From contig CAXKVF010000072.1 in the NCBI GenBank assembly GCA_964057225.1, positions 434,001 through 498,000 on the forward strand: a stretch of 64,000 bases of DNA, read 5' to 3'. A program made the position numbers and the translations under genes. Positions 11,969 through 27,456 of the stretch are shown here, in pieces (positions within the stretch are counted from its first letter, which is position 1; each line of letters begins with the position of its first letter). This DNA is from Auanema rhodensis (lineage: Eukaryota > Nematoda > Chromadorea > Rhabditida > Rhabditidae). Below the pieces are notes generated by a model, which saw nothing but the letters and a program-made list of their open reading frames with translations, was not told the origin of the DNA and did not search any database.

Positions 11969-14900
11969 ATGGTTACCATGCACCAATATCAATAAAAATT
12001 TGTTTTTAGACTAATATGGACATGGGGAATCTAATTTTGAAAACCGCATCTTTTCATCTTTCACGTGAAGCGAGTTACATACCAAGTGCACATCAAGTGT
12101 ACATTTAATTAGCATAAATTAAAGTTCACGTAAATTTCAAAGTCATGGTTACCATGCACCAATATCAATAAAAATTTGTTTTTAGACTAATATGGACATG
12201 GGGAATCTAATTTTGAAAATCGCATCTCTTTATCTTTCACGTGAAGCGAGTTACATACCAAGTGCACATCACGTGTACATTTAATTAGCATAAATTAAAG
12301 TTCACGTAAATTTCAAAGTCATGGTTACCATGCACCAATATCAATAAAAATTTGTTTTTAGACTAATATGGACATGGGGAATCTAATTTTGAAAACCGCA
12401 TCTCTTTATCTTTCACGTGAAGCGAGTTACATACCAAGTGCACATCACGTGTACATTTAATTAGCATAAATTAAAGTTCACGTAAATTTCAAAGTCATGG
12501 TTACCATGAACCAATATCAATAAAAATTTGTTTTTAGACTAATATGGACATGGGGAATCTAATTTTGAAAACCGCATCTCTTTATCTTTCACGTGAAGCG
12601 AGTTACATACCAAGTGCACATCACGTGTACATTTAATTAGCATAAATTAAAGTTCACGTAAATTTCAAAGTCATGGTTACCATGCACCAATATCAATAAA
12701 AATTTGTTTTTAGACTAATATGGACATGAGGAATCTAATTTTGAAAACCGCATCTCTTTATCTTTCACGTGAAGCGAGTTACATACCAAGTGCACATCAC
12801 GTGTACATTTAATTAGCATAAATTAAAGTTCACGTAAATTTCAAAGTCATGGTTACCATGCACCAATATCAATAAAAATTTGTTTTTAGACTAATATGGA
12901 CATGAGGAATCTAATTTTGAAAACCGCATCTCTTTATCTTTCACGTGAAGCGAGTTACATACCAAATGCACATCACGTGTACATTTAATTAGCATAAATT
13001 AAAGTTCACGTAAATTTCAAAGTCGTGGTTACCATGCACCAATATCAATAAAAATTCGTTTTTAGACTAATATGGACATGGGGAATCTAATTTTGAAAAC
13101 CGCATCTCTTTATCTTTCACGTGAAGCGAGTTACATACCAAGTGCACATCACGTGTACATTTAATTAGCATAAATTAAAGTTCACGTAAATTTCAAAGTC
13201 ATGGTTACCATGCACCAATATCAATAAAAATTTGTTTTTAGACTAATATGGACATGGGGAATCTAATTTTGAAAACCGCATCTCTTTATCTTTCACGTGA
13301 AGCGAGTTACATACAAAGTGCACATCACGTGTACATTTAATTAGCATAAATTAAAGTTCACGTAAATTTCAAAGTCGTGGTTACCATGCACCAATATCAA
13401 TAAAAATTCGTTTTTAGACTAATATGGACATGGGGAATCTAATTTTGAAAACCGCATCTCTTTATCTTTCACGTGAAGCGAGTTACATACCAAGTGCACA
13501 TCACGTGTACATTTAATTAGCATAAATTAAAGTTCACGTAAATTTCAAAGTCATGGTTACCATGCACCAATATCAATAAAAATTCGTTTTTAGACTAATA
13601 TGGACATGGGGAATCTAATTTTGAAAACCGCATCTCTTTATCTTTCACGTGAAGCGAGTTACATACCAAGTGCACATCACGTGTACATTTAATTAGCATA
13701 AATTAAAGTTCACGTAAATTTCAAAGTCGTGGTTACCATGCACCAATATCAATAAAAATTCGTTTTTAGACTAATATGGACATGGGGAATCTAATTTTGA
13801 AAACCGCATCTCTTTATCTTTCACGTGAAGCGAGTTACATACCAAGTGCACATCACGTGTACATTTAATTAGCATAAATTAAAGTTCACGTAAATTTCAA
13901 AGTCATGGTTACCATGCACCAATATCAATAAAAATTCGTTTTTAGACTAATATGGACATGGGGAATCTAATTTTGAAAACCGCATCTCTTTATCTTTCAC
14001 GTGAAGCGAGTTACATACCAAGTGCACATCACGTGTACATTTAATTAGCATAAATTAAAGTTCACGTAAATTTCAAAGTCGTGGTTACCATGCACCAATA
14101 TCAATAAAAATTCGTTTTTAGACTAATATGGACATGGGGAATCTAACTTTGAAAACCGCATCTCTTTATCTTTCACGTGAAGCGAGTTACATACCAAGTG
14201 CACATCACGTGTACATTTAATTAGCATAAATTAAAGTTCACGTAAATTTCAAAGTCATGGTTACCATGCACCAATATCAATAAAAATTCGTTTTTAGACT
14301 AATATGGACATGGGGAATCTAATTTTGAAAACCGCATCTCTTTATCTTTCACGTGAAGCGAGTTAAATACCAAGTGCACATCACGTGTACATTTAATTAG
14401 CATAAATTAAAGTTCACGTAAATTTCAAAGTCGTGGTTACCATGCACCAATATCAATAAAAATTCGTTTTTAGACTAATATGGACATGGGGAATCTAACT
14501 TTGAAAACCGCATCTCTTTATCTTTCACGTGAAGCGAGTTACATACCAAGTGCACATCACGTGTACATTTAATTAGCATAAATTAAAGTTCACGTAAATT
14601 TCAAAGTCATGGTTACCATGCACCAATATCAATAAAAATTTGTTTTTAGACTAATATGGACATGAGGAATCTAATTTTGAAAACCGCATCTCTTTATCTT
14701 TCACGTGAAGCGAGTTACATACCAAATGCACATCACGTGTACATTTAATTAGCATAAATTAAAGTTCACGTAAATTTCAAAGTCGTGGTTACCATGCACC
14801 AATATCAATAAAAATTCGTTTTTAGACTAATATGGACATGGGGAATCTAATTTTGAAAACCGCATCTCTTTATCTTTCACGTGAAGCGAGTTACATACCA

Positions 14901-16192
14901 AGTGCACATCACGTGTACATTTAATTAGCATAAATTAAAGTTCACGTAAATTTCAAAGTCATGGTTACCATGCACCAATATCAATAAAAATTTGTTTTTA
15001 GACTAATATGGACATGGGGAATCTAATTTTGAAAACCGCATCTCTTTATCTTTCACGTGAAGCGAGTTACATACAAAGTGCACATCACGTGTACATTTAA
15101 TTAGCATAAATTAAAGTTCACGTAAATTTCAAAGTCGTGGTTACCATGCACCAATATCAATAAAAATTCGTTTTTAGACTAATATGGACATGGGGAATCT
15201 AATTTTGAAAACCGCATCTCTTTATCTTTCACGTGAAGCGAGTTACATACCAAGTGCACATCACGTGTACATTTAATTAGCATAAATTAAAGTTCACGTA
15301 AATTTCAAAGTCATGGTTACCATGCACCAATATCAATAAAAATTCGTTTTTAGACTAATATGGACATGGGGAATCTAATTTTGAAAACCGCATCTCTTTA
15401 TCTTTCACGTGAAGCGAGTTACATACCAAGTGCACATCACGTGTACATTTAATTAGCATAAATTAAAGTTCACGTAAATTTCAAAGTCGTGGTTACCATG
15501 CACCAATATCAATAAAAATTCGTTTTTAGACTAATATGGACATGGGGAATCTAACTTTGAAAACCGCATCTCTTTATCTTTCACGTGAAGCGAGTTACAT
15601 ACCAAGTGCACATCACGTGTACATTTAATTAGCATAAATTAAAGTTCACGTAAATTTCAAAGTCATGGTTACCATGCACCAATATCAATAAAAATTTGTT
15701 TTTAGACTAATATGGACATGGGGAATCTAATTTTGAAAACCGCATCTCTTCATCTTTCACGTGAAGCGAGTTACATACCAAGTGCACATCAAGTGTACAT
15801 TTAATTAGCATAAATTAAAGTTCACGTAAATTTCAAAGTCATGGTTACCATGCACCAATATCAATAAAAATTTGTTTTTAGACTAATATGGACATGGGGA
15901 ATCTAATTTTGAAAATCGCATCTCTTTATCTTTCACGTGAAGCGAGTTACATACCAAGTGCACATCACGTGTACATTTAATTAGCATAAATTAAAGTTCA
16001 CGTAAGTTTCAAAGTCATGGTTACCATGCACCAATATCAATAAAAATTTGTTTTTAGACTAATATGGACATGGGGAATCTAATTTTGAAAACCGCATCTC
16101 TTTATCTTTCACGTGAACCGAGTTACATACCAAGTGCACATCACGTGTACATTTAATTAGCATAAATTAAAGTTCACGTAAATTTCAAAGTC
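11969..16192 (+). repeat. Second copy of the 3521-7568 segment
   Basis: Landmarks in order are T84+C87+A128 at 11969, T76 at 12145, A13 at 12497, A57 at 12673, A57+A118 at 12849, A115 at 13201, A110 at 14257, A57+A118 at 14609, A115 at 14961, C87+A128 at 15665, T76+G166 at 15841 and C102 at 16017. This copy keeps separate C33 and G1+C33+C67 units (15313, 15489) where the other copy has one hybrid. Confidence 0.7.
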
Positions 16193-17424
16193 ATGGTTAC
16201 CATGCACCAATATCAATAAAAATTTGTTTTTAGACTAATATGGACATGGGGAATCTAATTTTGAAAACCGCATCTCTTTATCTTTCACGTGAAGCGAGTT
16301 ACATACAAAGTGCACATCACGTGTACATTTAATTAGCATAAATTAAAGTTCACGTAAATTTCAAAGTCGTGGTTACCATGCACCAATATCAATAAAAATT
16401 CGTTTTTAGACTAATATGGACATGGGGAATCTAATTTTGAAAACCGCATCTCTTTATCTTTCACGTGAAGCGAGTTACATACCAAGTGCACATCACGTGT
16501 ACATTTAATTAGCATAAATTAAAGTTCACGTAAATTTCAAAGTCATGGTTACCATGCACCAATATCAATAAAAATTCGTTTTTAGACTAATATGGACATG
16601 GGGAATCTAATTTTGAAAACCGCATCTCTTTATCTTTCACGTGAAGCGAGTTACATACCAAGTGCACATCACGTGTACATTTAATTAGCATAAATTAAAG
16701 TTCACGTAAATTTCAAAGTCGTGGTTACCATGCACCAATATCAATAAAAATTCGTTTTTAGACTAATATGGACATGGGGAATCTAACTTTGAAAACCGCA
16801 TCTCTTTATCTTTCACGTGAAGCGAGTTACATACCAAGTGCACATCACGTGTACATTTAATTAGCATAAATTAAAGTTCACGTAAATTTCAAAGTCATGG
16901 TTACCATGCACCAATATCAATAAAAATTTGTTTTTAGACTAATATGGACATGGGGAATCTAATTTTGAAAACCGCATCTCTTCATCTTTCACGTGAAGCG
17001 AGTTACATACCAAGTGCACATCAAGTGTACATTTAATTAGCATAAATTAAAGTTCACGTAAATTTCAAAGTCATGGTTACCATGCACCAATATCAATAAA
17101 AATTTGTTTTTAGACTAATATGGACATGGGGAATCTAATTTTGAAAATCGCATCTCTTTATCTTTCACGTGAAGCGAGTTACATACCAAGTGCACATCAC
17201 GTGTACATTTAATTAGCATAAATTAAAGTTCACGTAAGTTTCAAAGTCATGGTTACCATGCACCAATATCAATAAAAATTTGTTTTTAGACTAATATGGA
17301 CATGGGGAATCTAATTTTGAAAACCGCATCTCTTTATCTTTCACGTGAACCGAGTTACATACCAAGTGCACATCACGTGTACATTTAATTAGCATAAATT
17401 AAAGTTCACGTAAATTTCAAAGTC
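14961..17424 (+). repeat. 7-monomer (1232 bp) tandem higher-order repeat, two copies
   Basis: Monomers 14961-16192 run A115; G1+C33; C33; G1+C33+C67; C87+A128; T76+G166; C102. Monomers 16193-17424 repeat the same seven states in order. The C102 units (16017 and 17249) are normally followed by an A13 unit, as at 7569, but the first is followed directly by A115, marking the duplication joint at 16193. Confidence 0.85.
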
Positions 17425-20400
17425 ATGGTTACCATGAACCAATATCAATAAAAATTTGTTTTTAGACTAATATGGACATGGGGAATCTAATTTTGAAAAC
17501 CGCATCTCTTTATCTTTCACGTGAAGCGAGTTACATACCAAGTGCACATCACGTGTACATTTAATTAGCATAAATTAAAGTTCACGTAAATTTCAAAGTC
17601 ATGGTTACCATGCACCAATATCAATAAAAATTTGTTTTTAGACTAATATGGACATGAGGAATCTAATTTTGAAAACCGCATCTCTTTATCTTTCACGTGA
17701 AGCGAGTTACATACCAAGTGCACATCACGTGTACATTTAATTAGCATAAATTAAAGTTCACGTAAATTTCAAAGTCATGGTTACCATGCACCAATATCAA
17801 TAAAAATTTGTTTTTAGACTAATATGGACATGAGGAATCTAATTTTGAAAACCGCATCTCTTTATCTTTCACGTGAAGCGAGTTACATACCAAATGCACA
17901 TCACGTGTACATTTAATTAGCATAAATTAAAGTTCACGTAAATTTCAAAGTCGTGGTTACCATGCACCAATATCAATAAAAATTCGTTTTTAGACTAATA
18001 TGGACATGGGGAATCTAATTTTGAAAACCGCATCTCTTTATCTTTCACGTGAAGCGAGTTACATACCAAGTGCACATCACGTGTTAATTTAATTAGCATA
18101 AATTAAAGTTCACGTAAATTTCAAAGTCATGGTTACCATGCACCAATATCAATAAAAATTTGTTTTTAGACTAATATGGACATGGGGAATCTAATTTTGA
18201 AAACCGCATCTCTTTATCTTTCACGTGAAGCGAGTTACATACCAAGTGCACATCACGTGTACATTTAATTAGCATAAATTAAAGTTCACGTAAATTTCAA
18301 AGTCGTGGTTACCATGCACCAATATCAATAAAAATTCGTTTTTAGACTAATATGGACATGGGGAATCTAATTTTGAAAACCGCATCTCTTTATCTTTCAC
18401 GTGAAGCGAGTTACATACCAAGTGCACATCACGTGTACATTTAATTAGCATAAATTAAAGTTCACGTAAATTTCAAAGTCATGGTTACCATGCACCAATA
18501 TCAATAAAAATTCGTTTTTAGACTAATATGGACATGGGGAATCTAATTTTGAAAACCGCATCTCTTTATCTTTCACGTGAAGCGAGTTACATACCAAGTG
18601 CACATCACGTGTACATTTAATTAGCATAAATTAAAGTTCACGTAAATTTCAAAGTCGTGGTTACCATGCACCAATATCAATAAAAATTCGTTTTTAGACT
18701 AATATGGACATGGGGAATCTAACTTTGAAAACCGCATCTCTTTATCTTTCACGTGAAGCGAGTTACATACCAAGTGCACATCACGTGTACATTTAATTAG
18801 CATAAATTAAAGTTCACGTAAATTTCAAAGTCATGGTTACCATGCACCAATATCAATAAAAATTTGTTTTTAGACTAATATGGACATGGGGAATCTAATT
18901 TCGAAAACCGCATCTCTTTATCTTTCACGTGAAGCGAGTTACATACCAAGTGCACATCACGTGTACATTTAATTAGCATAAATTAAAGTTCACGTAAATT
19001 TCAAAGTCATGGTTACCATGCACCAATATCAATAAAAATTTGTTTTTAGACTAATATGGACATGGGGAATCTAATTTTGAAAACCGCATCTCTTCATCTT
19101 TCACGTGAAGCGAGTTACATACCAAGTGCACATCAAGTGTACATTTAATTAGCATAAATTAAAGTTCACGTAAATTTCAAAGTCATGGTTACCATGAACC
19201 AATATCAATAAAAATTTGTTTTTAGACTAATATGGACATGGGGAATCTAATTTTGAAAATCGCATCTCTTTATCTTTCACGTGAAGCGAGTTACATACCA
19301 AGTGCACATCACGTGTACATTTAATTAGCATAAATTAAAGTTCACGTAAATTTCAAAGTCATGGTTACCATGCACCAATATCAATAAAAATTTGTTTTTA
19401 GACTAATATGGACATGGGGAATCTAATTTTGAAAACCGCATCTCTTTATCTTTCACGTGAAGCGAGTTACATACCAAGTGCACATCACGTGTACATTTAA
19501 TTAACATAAATTAAAGTTCACGTAAAATTCAAAGTCATGGTTACCATGAACCAATATCAATAAAAATTTGTTTTTAGACTAATATGGACATGGGGAATCT
19601 AATTTTGAAAACCGCATCTCTTTATCTTTCACGTGAAGCGAGTTACATACCAAGTGCACATCACGTGTACATTTAATTAGCATAAATTAAAGTTCACGTA
19701 AATTTCAAAGTCATGGTTACCATGCACCAATATCAATAAAAATTTGTTTTTAGACTAATATGGACATGAGGAATCTAATTTTGAAAACCGCATCTCTTTA
19801 TCTTTCACGTGAAGCGAGTTACATACCAAGTGCACATCACGTGTACATTTAATTAGCATAAATTAAAGTTCACGTAAATTTCAAAGTCATGGTTACCATG
19901 CACCAATATCAATAAAAATTTGTTTTTAGACTAATATGGACATGGGGAATCTAATTTTGAAAATCGCATCTCTTTATCTTTCACGTGAAGCGAGTTACAT
20001 ACCAAGTGCACATCACGTGTACATTTAATTAGCATAAATTAAAGTTCACGTAAGTTTCAAAGTCATGGTTACCATGCACCAATATCAATAAAAATTTGTT
20101 TTTAGACTAATATGGACATGGGGAATCTAATTTTGAAAACCGCATCTCTTTATCTTTCACGTGAACCGAGTTACATACCAAGTGCACATCACGTGTACAT
20201 TTAATTAGCATAAATTAAAGTTCACGTAAATTTCAAAGTCATGGTTACCATGAACCAATATCAATAAAAATTTGTTTTTAGACTAATATGGACATGGGGA
20301 ATCTAATTTTGAAAACCGCATCTCTTTATCTTTCACGTGAAGCGAGTTACATACCAAGTGCACATCACGTGTACATTTAATTAGCATAAATTAAAGTTCA

Positions 20401-23400
20401 CGTAAATTTCAAAGTCATGGTTACCATGCACCAATATCAATAAAAATTTGTTTTTAGACTAATATGGACATGAGGAATCTAATTTTGAAAACCGCATCTC
20501 TTTATCTTTCACGTGAAGCGAGTTACATACCAAGTGCACATCACGTGTACATTTAATTAGCATAAATTAAAGTTCACGTAAATTTCAAAGTCATGGTTAC
20601 CATGCACCAATATCAATAAAAATTTGTTTTTAGACTAATATGGACATGAGGAATCTAATTTTGAAAACCGCATCTCTTTATCTTTCACGTGAAGCGAGTT
20701 ACATACCAAATGCACATCACGTGTACATTTAATTAGCATAAATTAAAGTTCACGTAAATTTCAAAGTCGTGGTTACCATGCACCAATATCAATAAAAATT
20801 CGTTTTTAGACTAATATGGACATGGGGAATCTAATTTTGAAAACCGCATCTCTTTATCTTTCACGTGAAGCGAGTTACATACCAAGTGCACATCACGTGT
20901 ACATTTAATTAGCATAAATTAAAGTTCACGTAAATTTCAAAGTCATGGTTACCATGCACCAATATCAATAAAAATTTGTTTTTAGACTAATATGGACATG
21001 GGGAATCTAATTTTGAAAACCGCATCTCTTTATCTTTCACGTGAAGCGAGTTACATACCAAGTGCACATCACGTGTACATTTAATTAGCATAAATTAAAG
21101 TTCACGTAAATTTCAAAGTCGTGGTTACCATGCACCAATATCAATAAAAATTCGTTTTTAGACTAATATGGACATGGGGAATCTAATTTTGAAAACCGCA
21201 TCTCTTTATCTTTCACGTGAAGCGAGTTACATACCAAGTGCACATCACGTGTACATTTAATTAGCATAAATTAAAGTTCACGTAAATTTCAAAGTCATGG
21301 TTACCATGCACCAATATCAATAAAAATTCGTTTTTAGACTAATATGGACATGGGGAATCTAATTTTGAAAACCGCATCTCTTTATCTTTCACGTGAAGCG
21401 AGTTACATACCAAGTGCACATCACGTGTACATTTAATTAGCATAAATTAAAGTTCACGTAAATTTCAAAGTCGTGGTTACCATGCACCAATATCAATAAA
21501 AATTCGTTTTTAGACTAATATGGACATGGGGAATCTAACTTTGAAAACCGCATCTCTTTATCTTTCACGTGAAGCGAGTTACATACCAAGTGCACATCAC
21601 GTGTACATTTAATTAGCATAAATTAAAGTTCACGTAAATTTCAAAGTCATGGTTACCATGCACCAATATCAATAAAAATTTGTTTTTAGACTAATATGGA
21701 CATGGGGAATCTAATTTCGAAAACCGCATCTCTTTATCTTTCACGTGAAGCGAGTTACATACCAAGTGCACATCACGTGTACATTTAATTAGCATAAATT
21801 AAAGTTCACGTAAATTTCAAAGTCATGGTTACCATGCACCAATATCAATAAAAATTTGTTTTTAGACTAATATGGACATGGGGAATCTAATTTTGAAAAC
21901 CGCATCTCTTCATCTTTCACGTGAAGCGAGTTACATACCAAGTGCACATCAAGTGTACATTTAATTAGCATAAATTAAAGTTCACGTAAATTTCAAAGTC
22001 ATGGTTACCATGAACCAATATCAATAAAAATTTGTTTTTAGACTAATATGGACATGGGGAATCTAATTTTGAAAACCGCATCTCTTTATCTTTCACGTGA
22101 AGCGAGTTACATACCAAGTGCACATCACGTGTACATTTAATTAACATAAATTAAAGTTCACGTAAAATTCAAAGTCATGGTTACCATGAACCAATATCAA
22201 TAAAAATTTGTTTTTAGACTAATATGGACATGGGGAATCTAATTTTGAAAACCGCATCTCTTTATCTTTCACGTGAAGCGAGTTACATACCAAGTGCACA
22301 TCACGTGTACATTTAATTAGCATAAATTAAAGTTCACGTAAATTTCAAAGTCATGGTTACCATGCACCAATATCAATAAAAATTTGTTTTTAGACTAATA
22401 TGGACATGAGGAATCTAATTTTGAAAACCGCATCTCTTTATCTTTCACGTGAAGCGAGTTACATACCAAGTGCACATCACGTGTACATTTAATTAGCATA
22501 AATTAAAGTTCACGTAAATTTCAAAGTCATGGTTACCATGCACCAATATCAATAAAAATTTGTTTTTAGACTAATATGGACATGGGGAATCTAATTTTGA
22601 AAATCGCATCTCTTTATCTTTCACGTGAAGCGAGTTACATACCAAGTGCACATCACGTGTACATTTAATTAGCATAAATTAAAGTTCACGTAAGTTTCAA
22701 AGTCATGGTTACCATGCACCAATATCAATAAAAATTTGTTTTTAGACTAATATGGACATGGGGAATCTAATTTTGAAAACCGCATCTCTTTATCTTTCAC
22801 GTGAACCGAGTTACATACCAAGTGCACATCACGTGTACATTTAATTAGCATAAATTAAAGTTCACGTAAATTTCAAAGTCATGGTTACCATGAACCAATA
22901 TCAATAAAAATTTGTTTTTAGACTAATATGGACATGGGGAATCTAATTTTGAAAACCGCATCTCTTTATCTTTCACGTGAAGCGAGTTACATACCAAGTG
23001 CACATCACGTGTACATTTAATTAGCATAAATTAAAGTTCACGTAAATTTCAAAGTCATGGTTACCATGCACCAATATCAATAAAAATTTGTTTTTAGACT
23101 AATATGGACATGAGGAATCTAATTTTGAAAACCGCATCTCTTTATCTTTCACGTGAAGCGAGTTACATACCAAGTGCACATCACGTGTACATTTAATTAG
23201 CATAAATTAAAGTTCACGTAAATTTCAAAGTCATGGTTACCATGCACCAATATCAATAAAAATTTGTTTTTAGACTAATATGGACATGAGGAATCTAATT
23301 TTGAAAACCGCATCTCTTTATCTTTCACGTGAAGCGAGTTACATACCAAATGCACATCACGTGTACATTTAATTAGCATAAATTAAAGTTCACGTAAATT

Positions 23401-25344
23401 TCAAAGTCGTGGTTACCATGCACCAATATCAATAAAAATTCGTTTTTAGACTAATATGGACATGGGGAATCTAATTTTGAAAACCGCATCTCTTTATCTT
23501 TCACGTGAAGCGAGTTACATACCAAGTGCACATCACGTGTACATTTAATTAGCATAAATTAAAGTTCACGTAAATTTCAAAGTCATGGTTACCATGCACC
23601 AATATCAATAAAAATTTGTTTTTAGACTAATATGGACATGGGGAATCTAATTTTGAAAACCGCATCTCTTTATCTTTCACGTGAAGCGAGTTACATACCA
23701 AGTGCACATCACGTGTACATTTAATTAGCATAAATTAAAGTTCACGTAAATTTCAAAGTCGTGGTTACCATGCACCAATATCAATAAAAATTCGTTTTTA
23801 GACTAATATGGACATGGGGAATCTAATTTTGAAAACCGCATCTCTTTATCTTTCACGTGAAGCGAGTTACATACCAAGTGCACATCACGTGTACATTTAA
23901 TTAGCATAAATTAAAGTTCACGTAAATTTCAAAGTCATGGTTACCATGCACCAATATCAATAAAAATTCGTTTTTAGACTAATATGGACATGGGGAATCT
24001 AATTTTGAAAACCGCATCTCTTTATCTTTCACGTGAAGCGAGTTACATACCAAGTGCACATCACGTGTACATTTAATTAGCATAAATTAAAGTTCACGTA
24101 AATTTCAAAGTCGTGGTTACCATGCACCAATATCAATAAAAATTCGTTTTTAGACTAATATGGACATGGGGAATCTAACTTTGAAAACCGCATCTCTTTA
24201 TCTTTCACGTGAAGCGAGTTACATACCAAGTGCACATCACGTGTACATTTAATTAGCATAAATTAAAGTTCACGTAAATTTCAAAGTCATGGTTACCATG
24301 CACCAATATCAATAAAAATTTGTTTTTAGACTAATATGGACATGGGGAATCTAATTTCGAAAACCGCATCTCTTTATCTTTCACGTGAAGCGAGTTACAT
24401 ACCAAGTGCACATCACGTGTACATTTAATTAGCATAAATTAAAGTTCACGTAAATTTCAAAGTCATGGTTACCATGCACCAATATCAATAAAAATTTGTT
24501 TTTAGACTAATATGGACATGGGGAATCTAATTTTGAAAACCGCATCTCTTCATCTTTCACGTGAAGCGAGTTACATACCAAGTGCACATCAAGTGTACAT
24601 TTAATTAGCATAAATTAAAGTTCACGTAAATTTCAAAGTCATGGTTACCATGAACCAATATCAATAAAAATTTGTTTTTAGACTAATATGGACATGGGGA
24701 ATCTAATTTTGAAAATCGCATCTCTTTATCTTTCACGTGAAGCGAGTTACATACCAAGTGCACATCACGTGTACATTTAATTAGCATAAATTAAAGTTCA
24801 CGTAAATTTCAAAGTCATGGTTACCATGCACCAATATCAATAAAAATTTGTTTTTAGACTAATATGGACATGGGGAATCTAATTTTGAAAACCGCATCTC
24901 TTTATCTTTCACGTGAAGCGAGTTACATACCAAGTGCACATCACGTGTACATTTAATTAGCATAAATTAAAGTTCACGTAAAATTCAAAGTCATGGTTAC
25001 CATGAACCAATATCAATAAAAATTTGTTTTTAGACTAATATGGACATGGGGAATCTAATTTTGAAAACCGCATCTCTTTATCTTTCACGTGAAGCGAGTT
25101 ACATTTCAAGTGCACATCACGTGTACATTTAATTAGCATAAATTAAAGTTCACGTAAATTTCAAAGTCATGGTTACCATGCACCAATATCAATAAAAATT
25201 TGTTTTTAGACTAATATGGACATGAGGAATCTAATTTTGAAAACCGCATCTCTTTATCTTTCACGTGAAGCGAGTTACATACCAAGTGCACATCACGTGT
25301 ACATTTAATTAGCATAAATTAAAGTTCACGTAAATTTCAAAGTC
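17073..25344 (+). repeat. 15/16-monomer higher-order repeat, three tandem copies
   Basis: Copies start at 17073, 19889 and 22529, each opening with T76+G166 then C102, A13, A57, A57+A118, G1+C33, plain, G1+C33, C33, G1+C33+C67, C70, C87+A128, A13(+T76), A167, A13, A57. Copy lengths are 2816, 2640 and 2816 bp. The first overlaps the end of the adjoining 7-monomer repeat. The middle copy is one monomer short because the units corresponding to 19185 and 19361 are fused into one at 22001. Copy-specific changes include TTAATT at monomer positions 131-136 of 17953 and ATTTCAAG in the monomer at 24993. Confidence 0.85.
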
Positions 25345-27280
25345 ATGGTTACCATGCACCAATATCAATAAAAATTTGTTTTTAGACTAATATGGACATG
25401 AGGAATCTAATTTTGAAAACCGCATCTCTTTATCTTTCACGTGAAGCGAGTTACATACCAAATGCACATCACGTGTACATTTAATTAGCATAAATTAAAG
25501 TTCACGTAAATTTCAAAGTCGTGGTTACCATGCACCAATATCAATAAAAATTCGTTTTTAGACTAATATGGACATGGGGAATCTAATTTTGAAAACCGCA
25601 TCTCTTTATCTTTCACGTGAAGCGAGTTACATACCAAGTGCACATCACGTGTACATTTAATTAGCATAAATTAAAGTTCACGTAAATTTCAAAGTCATGG
25701 TTACCATGCACCAATATCAATAAAAATTTGTTTTTAGACTAATATGGACATGGGGAATCTAATTTTGAAAACCGCATCTCTTTATCTTTCACGTGAAGCG
25801 AGTTACATACCAAGTGCACATCACGTGTACATTTAATTAGCATAAATTAAAGTTCACGTAAATTTCAAAGTCATGGTTACCATGCACCAATATCAATAAA
25901 AATTTGTTTTTAGACTAATATGGACATGGGGAATCTAATTTTGAAAACCGCATCTCTTTATCTTTCACGTGAAGCGAGTTACATACCAAGTGCACATCAC
26001 GTGTACATTTAATTAGCATAAATTAAAGTTCACGTAAATTTCAAAGTCATGGTTACCATGCACCAATATCAATAAAAATTTGTTTTTAGACTAATATGGA
26101 CATGGGGAATCTAATTTTGAAAACCGCATCTCTTCATCTTTCACGTGAAGCGAGTTACATACCAAGTGCACATCACGTGTACATTTAATTAGCATAAATT
26201 AAAGTTCACGTAAATTTCAAAGTCATGGTTACCATGCACCAATATCAATAAAAATTTGTTTTTAGACTAATATGGACATGGGGAATCTAATTTTGAAAAC
26301 CGCATCTCTTTATCTTTCACGTGAAGCGAGTTACATACCAAGTGCACATCACGTGTACATTTAATTAGCATAAATTAAAGTTCACGTAAATTTCAAAGTC
26401 ATGGTTACCATGCACCAATATCAATAAAAATTTGTTTTTAGACTAATATGGACATGGGGAATCTAATTTTGAAAACCGCATCTCTTTATCTTTCACGTGA
26501 AGCGAGTTACATACCAAGTGCACATCACGTGTACATTTAATTAGCATAAATTAAAGTTCACGTAAATTTCAAAGTCATGGTTACCATGCACCAATATCAA
26601 TAAAAATTTGTTTTTAGACTAATATGGACATGGGGAATCTAATTTTGAAAACCGCATCTCTTTATCTTTCACGTGAAGCGAGTTACATACCAAGTGCACA
26701 TCACGTGTACATTTAATTAGCATAAATTAAAGTTCACGTAAAATTCAAAGTCATGGTTACCATGAACCAATATCAATAAAAATTTGTTTTTAGACTAATA
26801 TGGACATGGGGAATCTAATTTTGAAAACCGCATCTCTTTATCTTTCACGTGAAGCGAGTTACATACCAAGTGCACATCACGTGTACATTTAATTAGCATA
26901 AATTAAAGTTCACGTAAATTTCAAAGTCATGGTTACCATGCACCAATATCAATAAAAATTTGTTTTTAGACTAATATGGACATGAGGAATCTAATTTTGA
27001 AAACCGCATCTCTTTATCTTTCACGTGAAGCGAGTTACATACCAAGTGCACATCACGTGTACATTTAATTAGCATAAATTAAAGTTCACGTAAATTTCAA
27101 AGACATGGTTACCATGCACCAATATCAATAAAAATTTGTTTTTAGACTAATATGGACATGAGGAATCTAATTTTGAAAACCGCATCTCTTTATCTTTCAC
27201 TTGAAGCGAGTTACATACCAAATGCACATCACGTGTACATTTAATTAGCATAAATTAAAGTTCACGTAAATTTCAAAGTC
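23233..27280 (+). repeat. Second copy of the 7921-11793 segment
   Basis: The rare joint states A175 in the monomer at 26929 and CACTTGAAG in the one at 27105 identify it as a copy of 11441-11792. It partly overlaps the third 15/16-monomer repeat, so this stretch has two levels of duplication. Confidence 0.75.
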
Positions 27281-27456
27281 GTGGTTACCATGCACCAATA
27301 TCAATAAAAATTCGTTTTTAGACTAATATGGACATGGGGAATCTAATTTTGAAAACCGCATCTCTTTATCTTTCACGTGAAGCGAGTTACATACCAAGTG
27401 CACATCACGTGTACATTTAATTAGCATAAATTAAAGTTCACGTAAATTTCAAAGTC

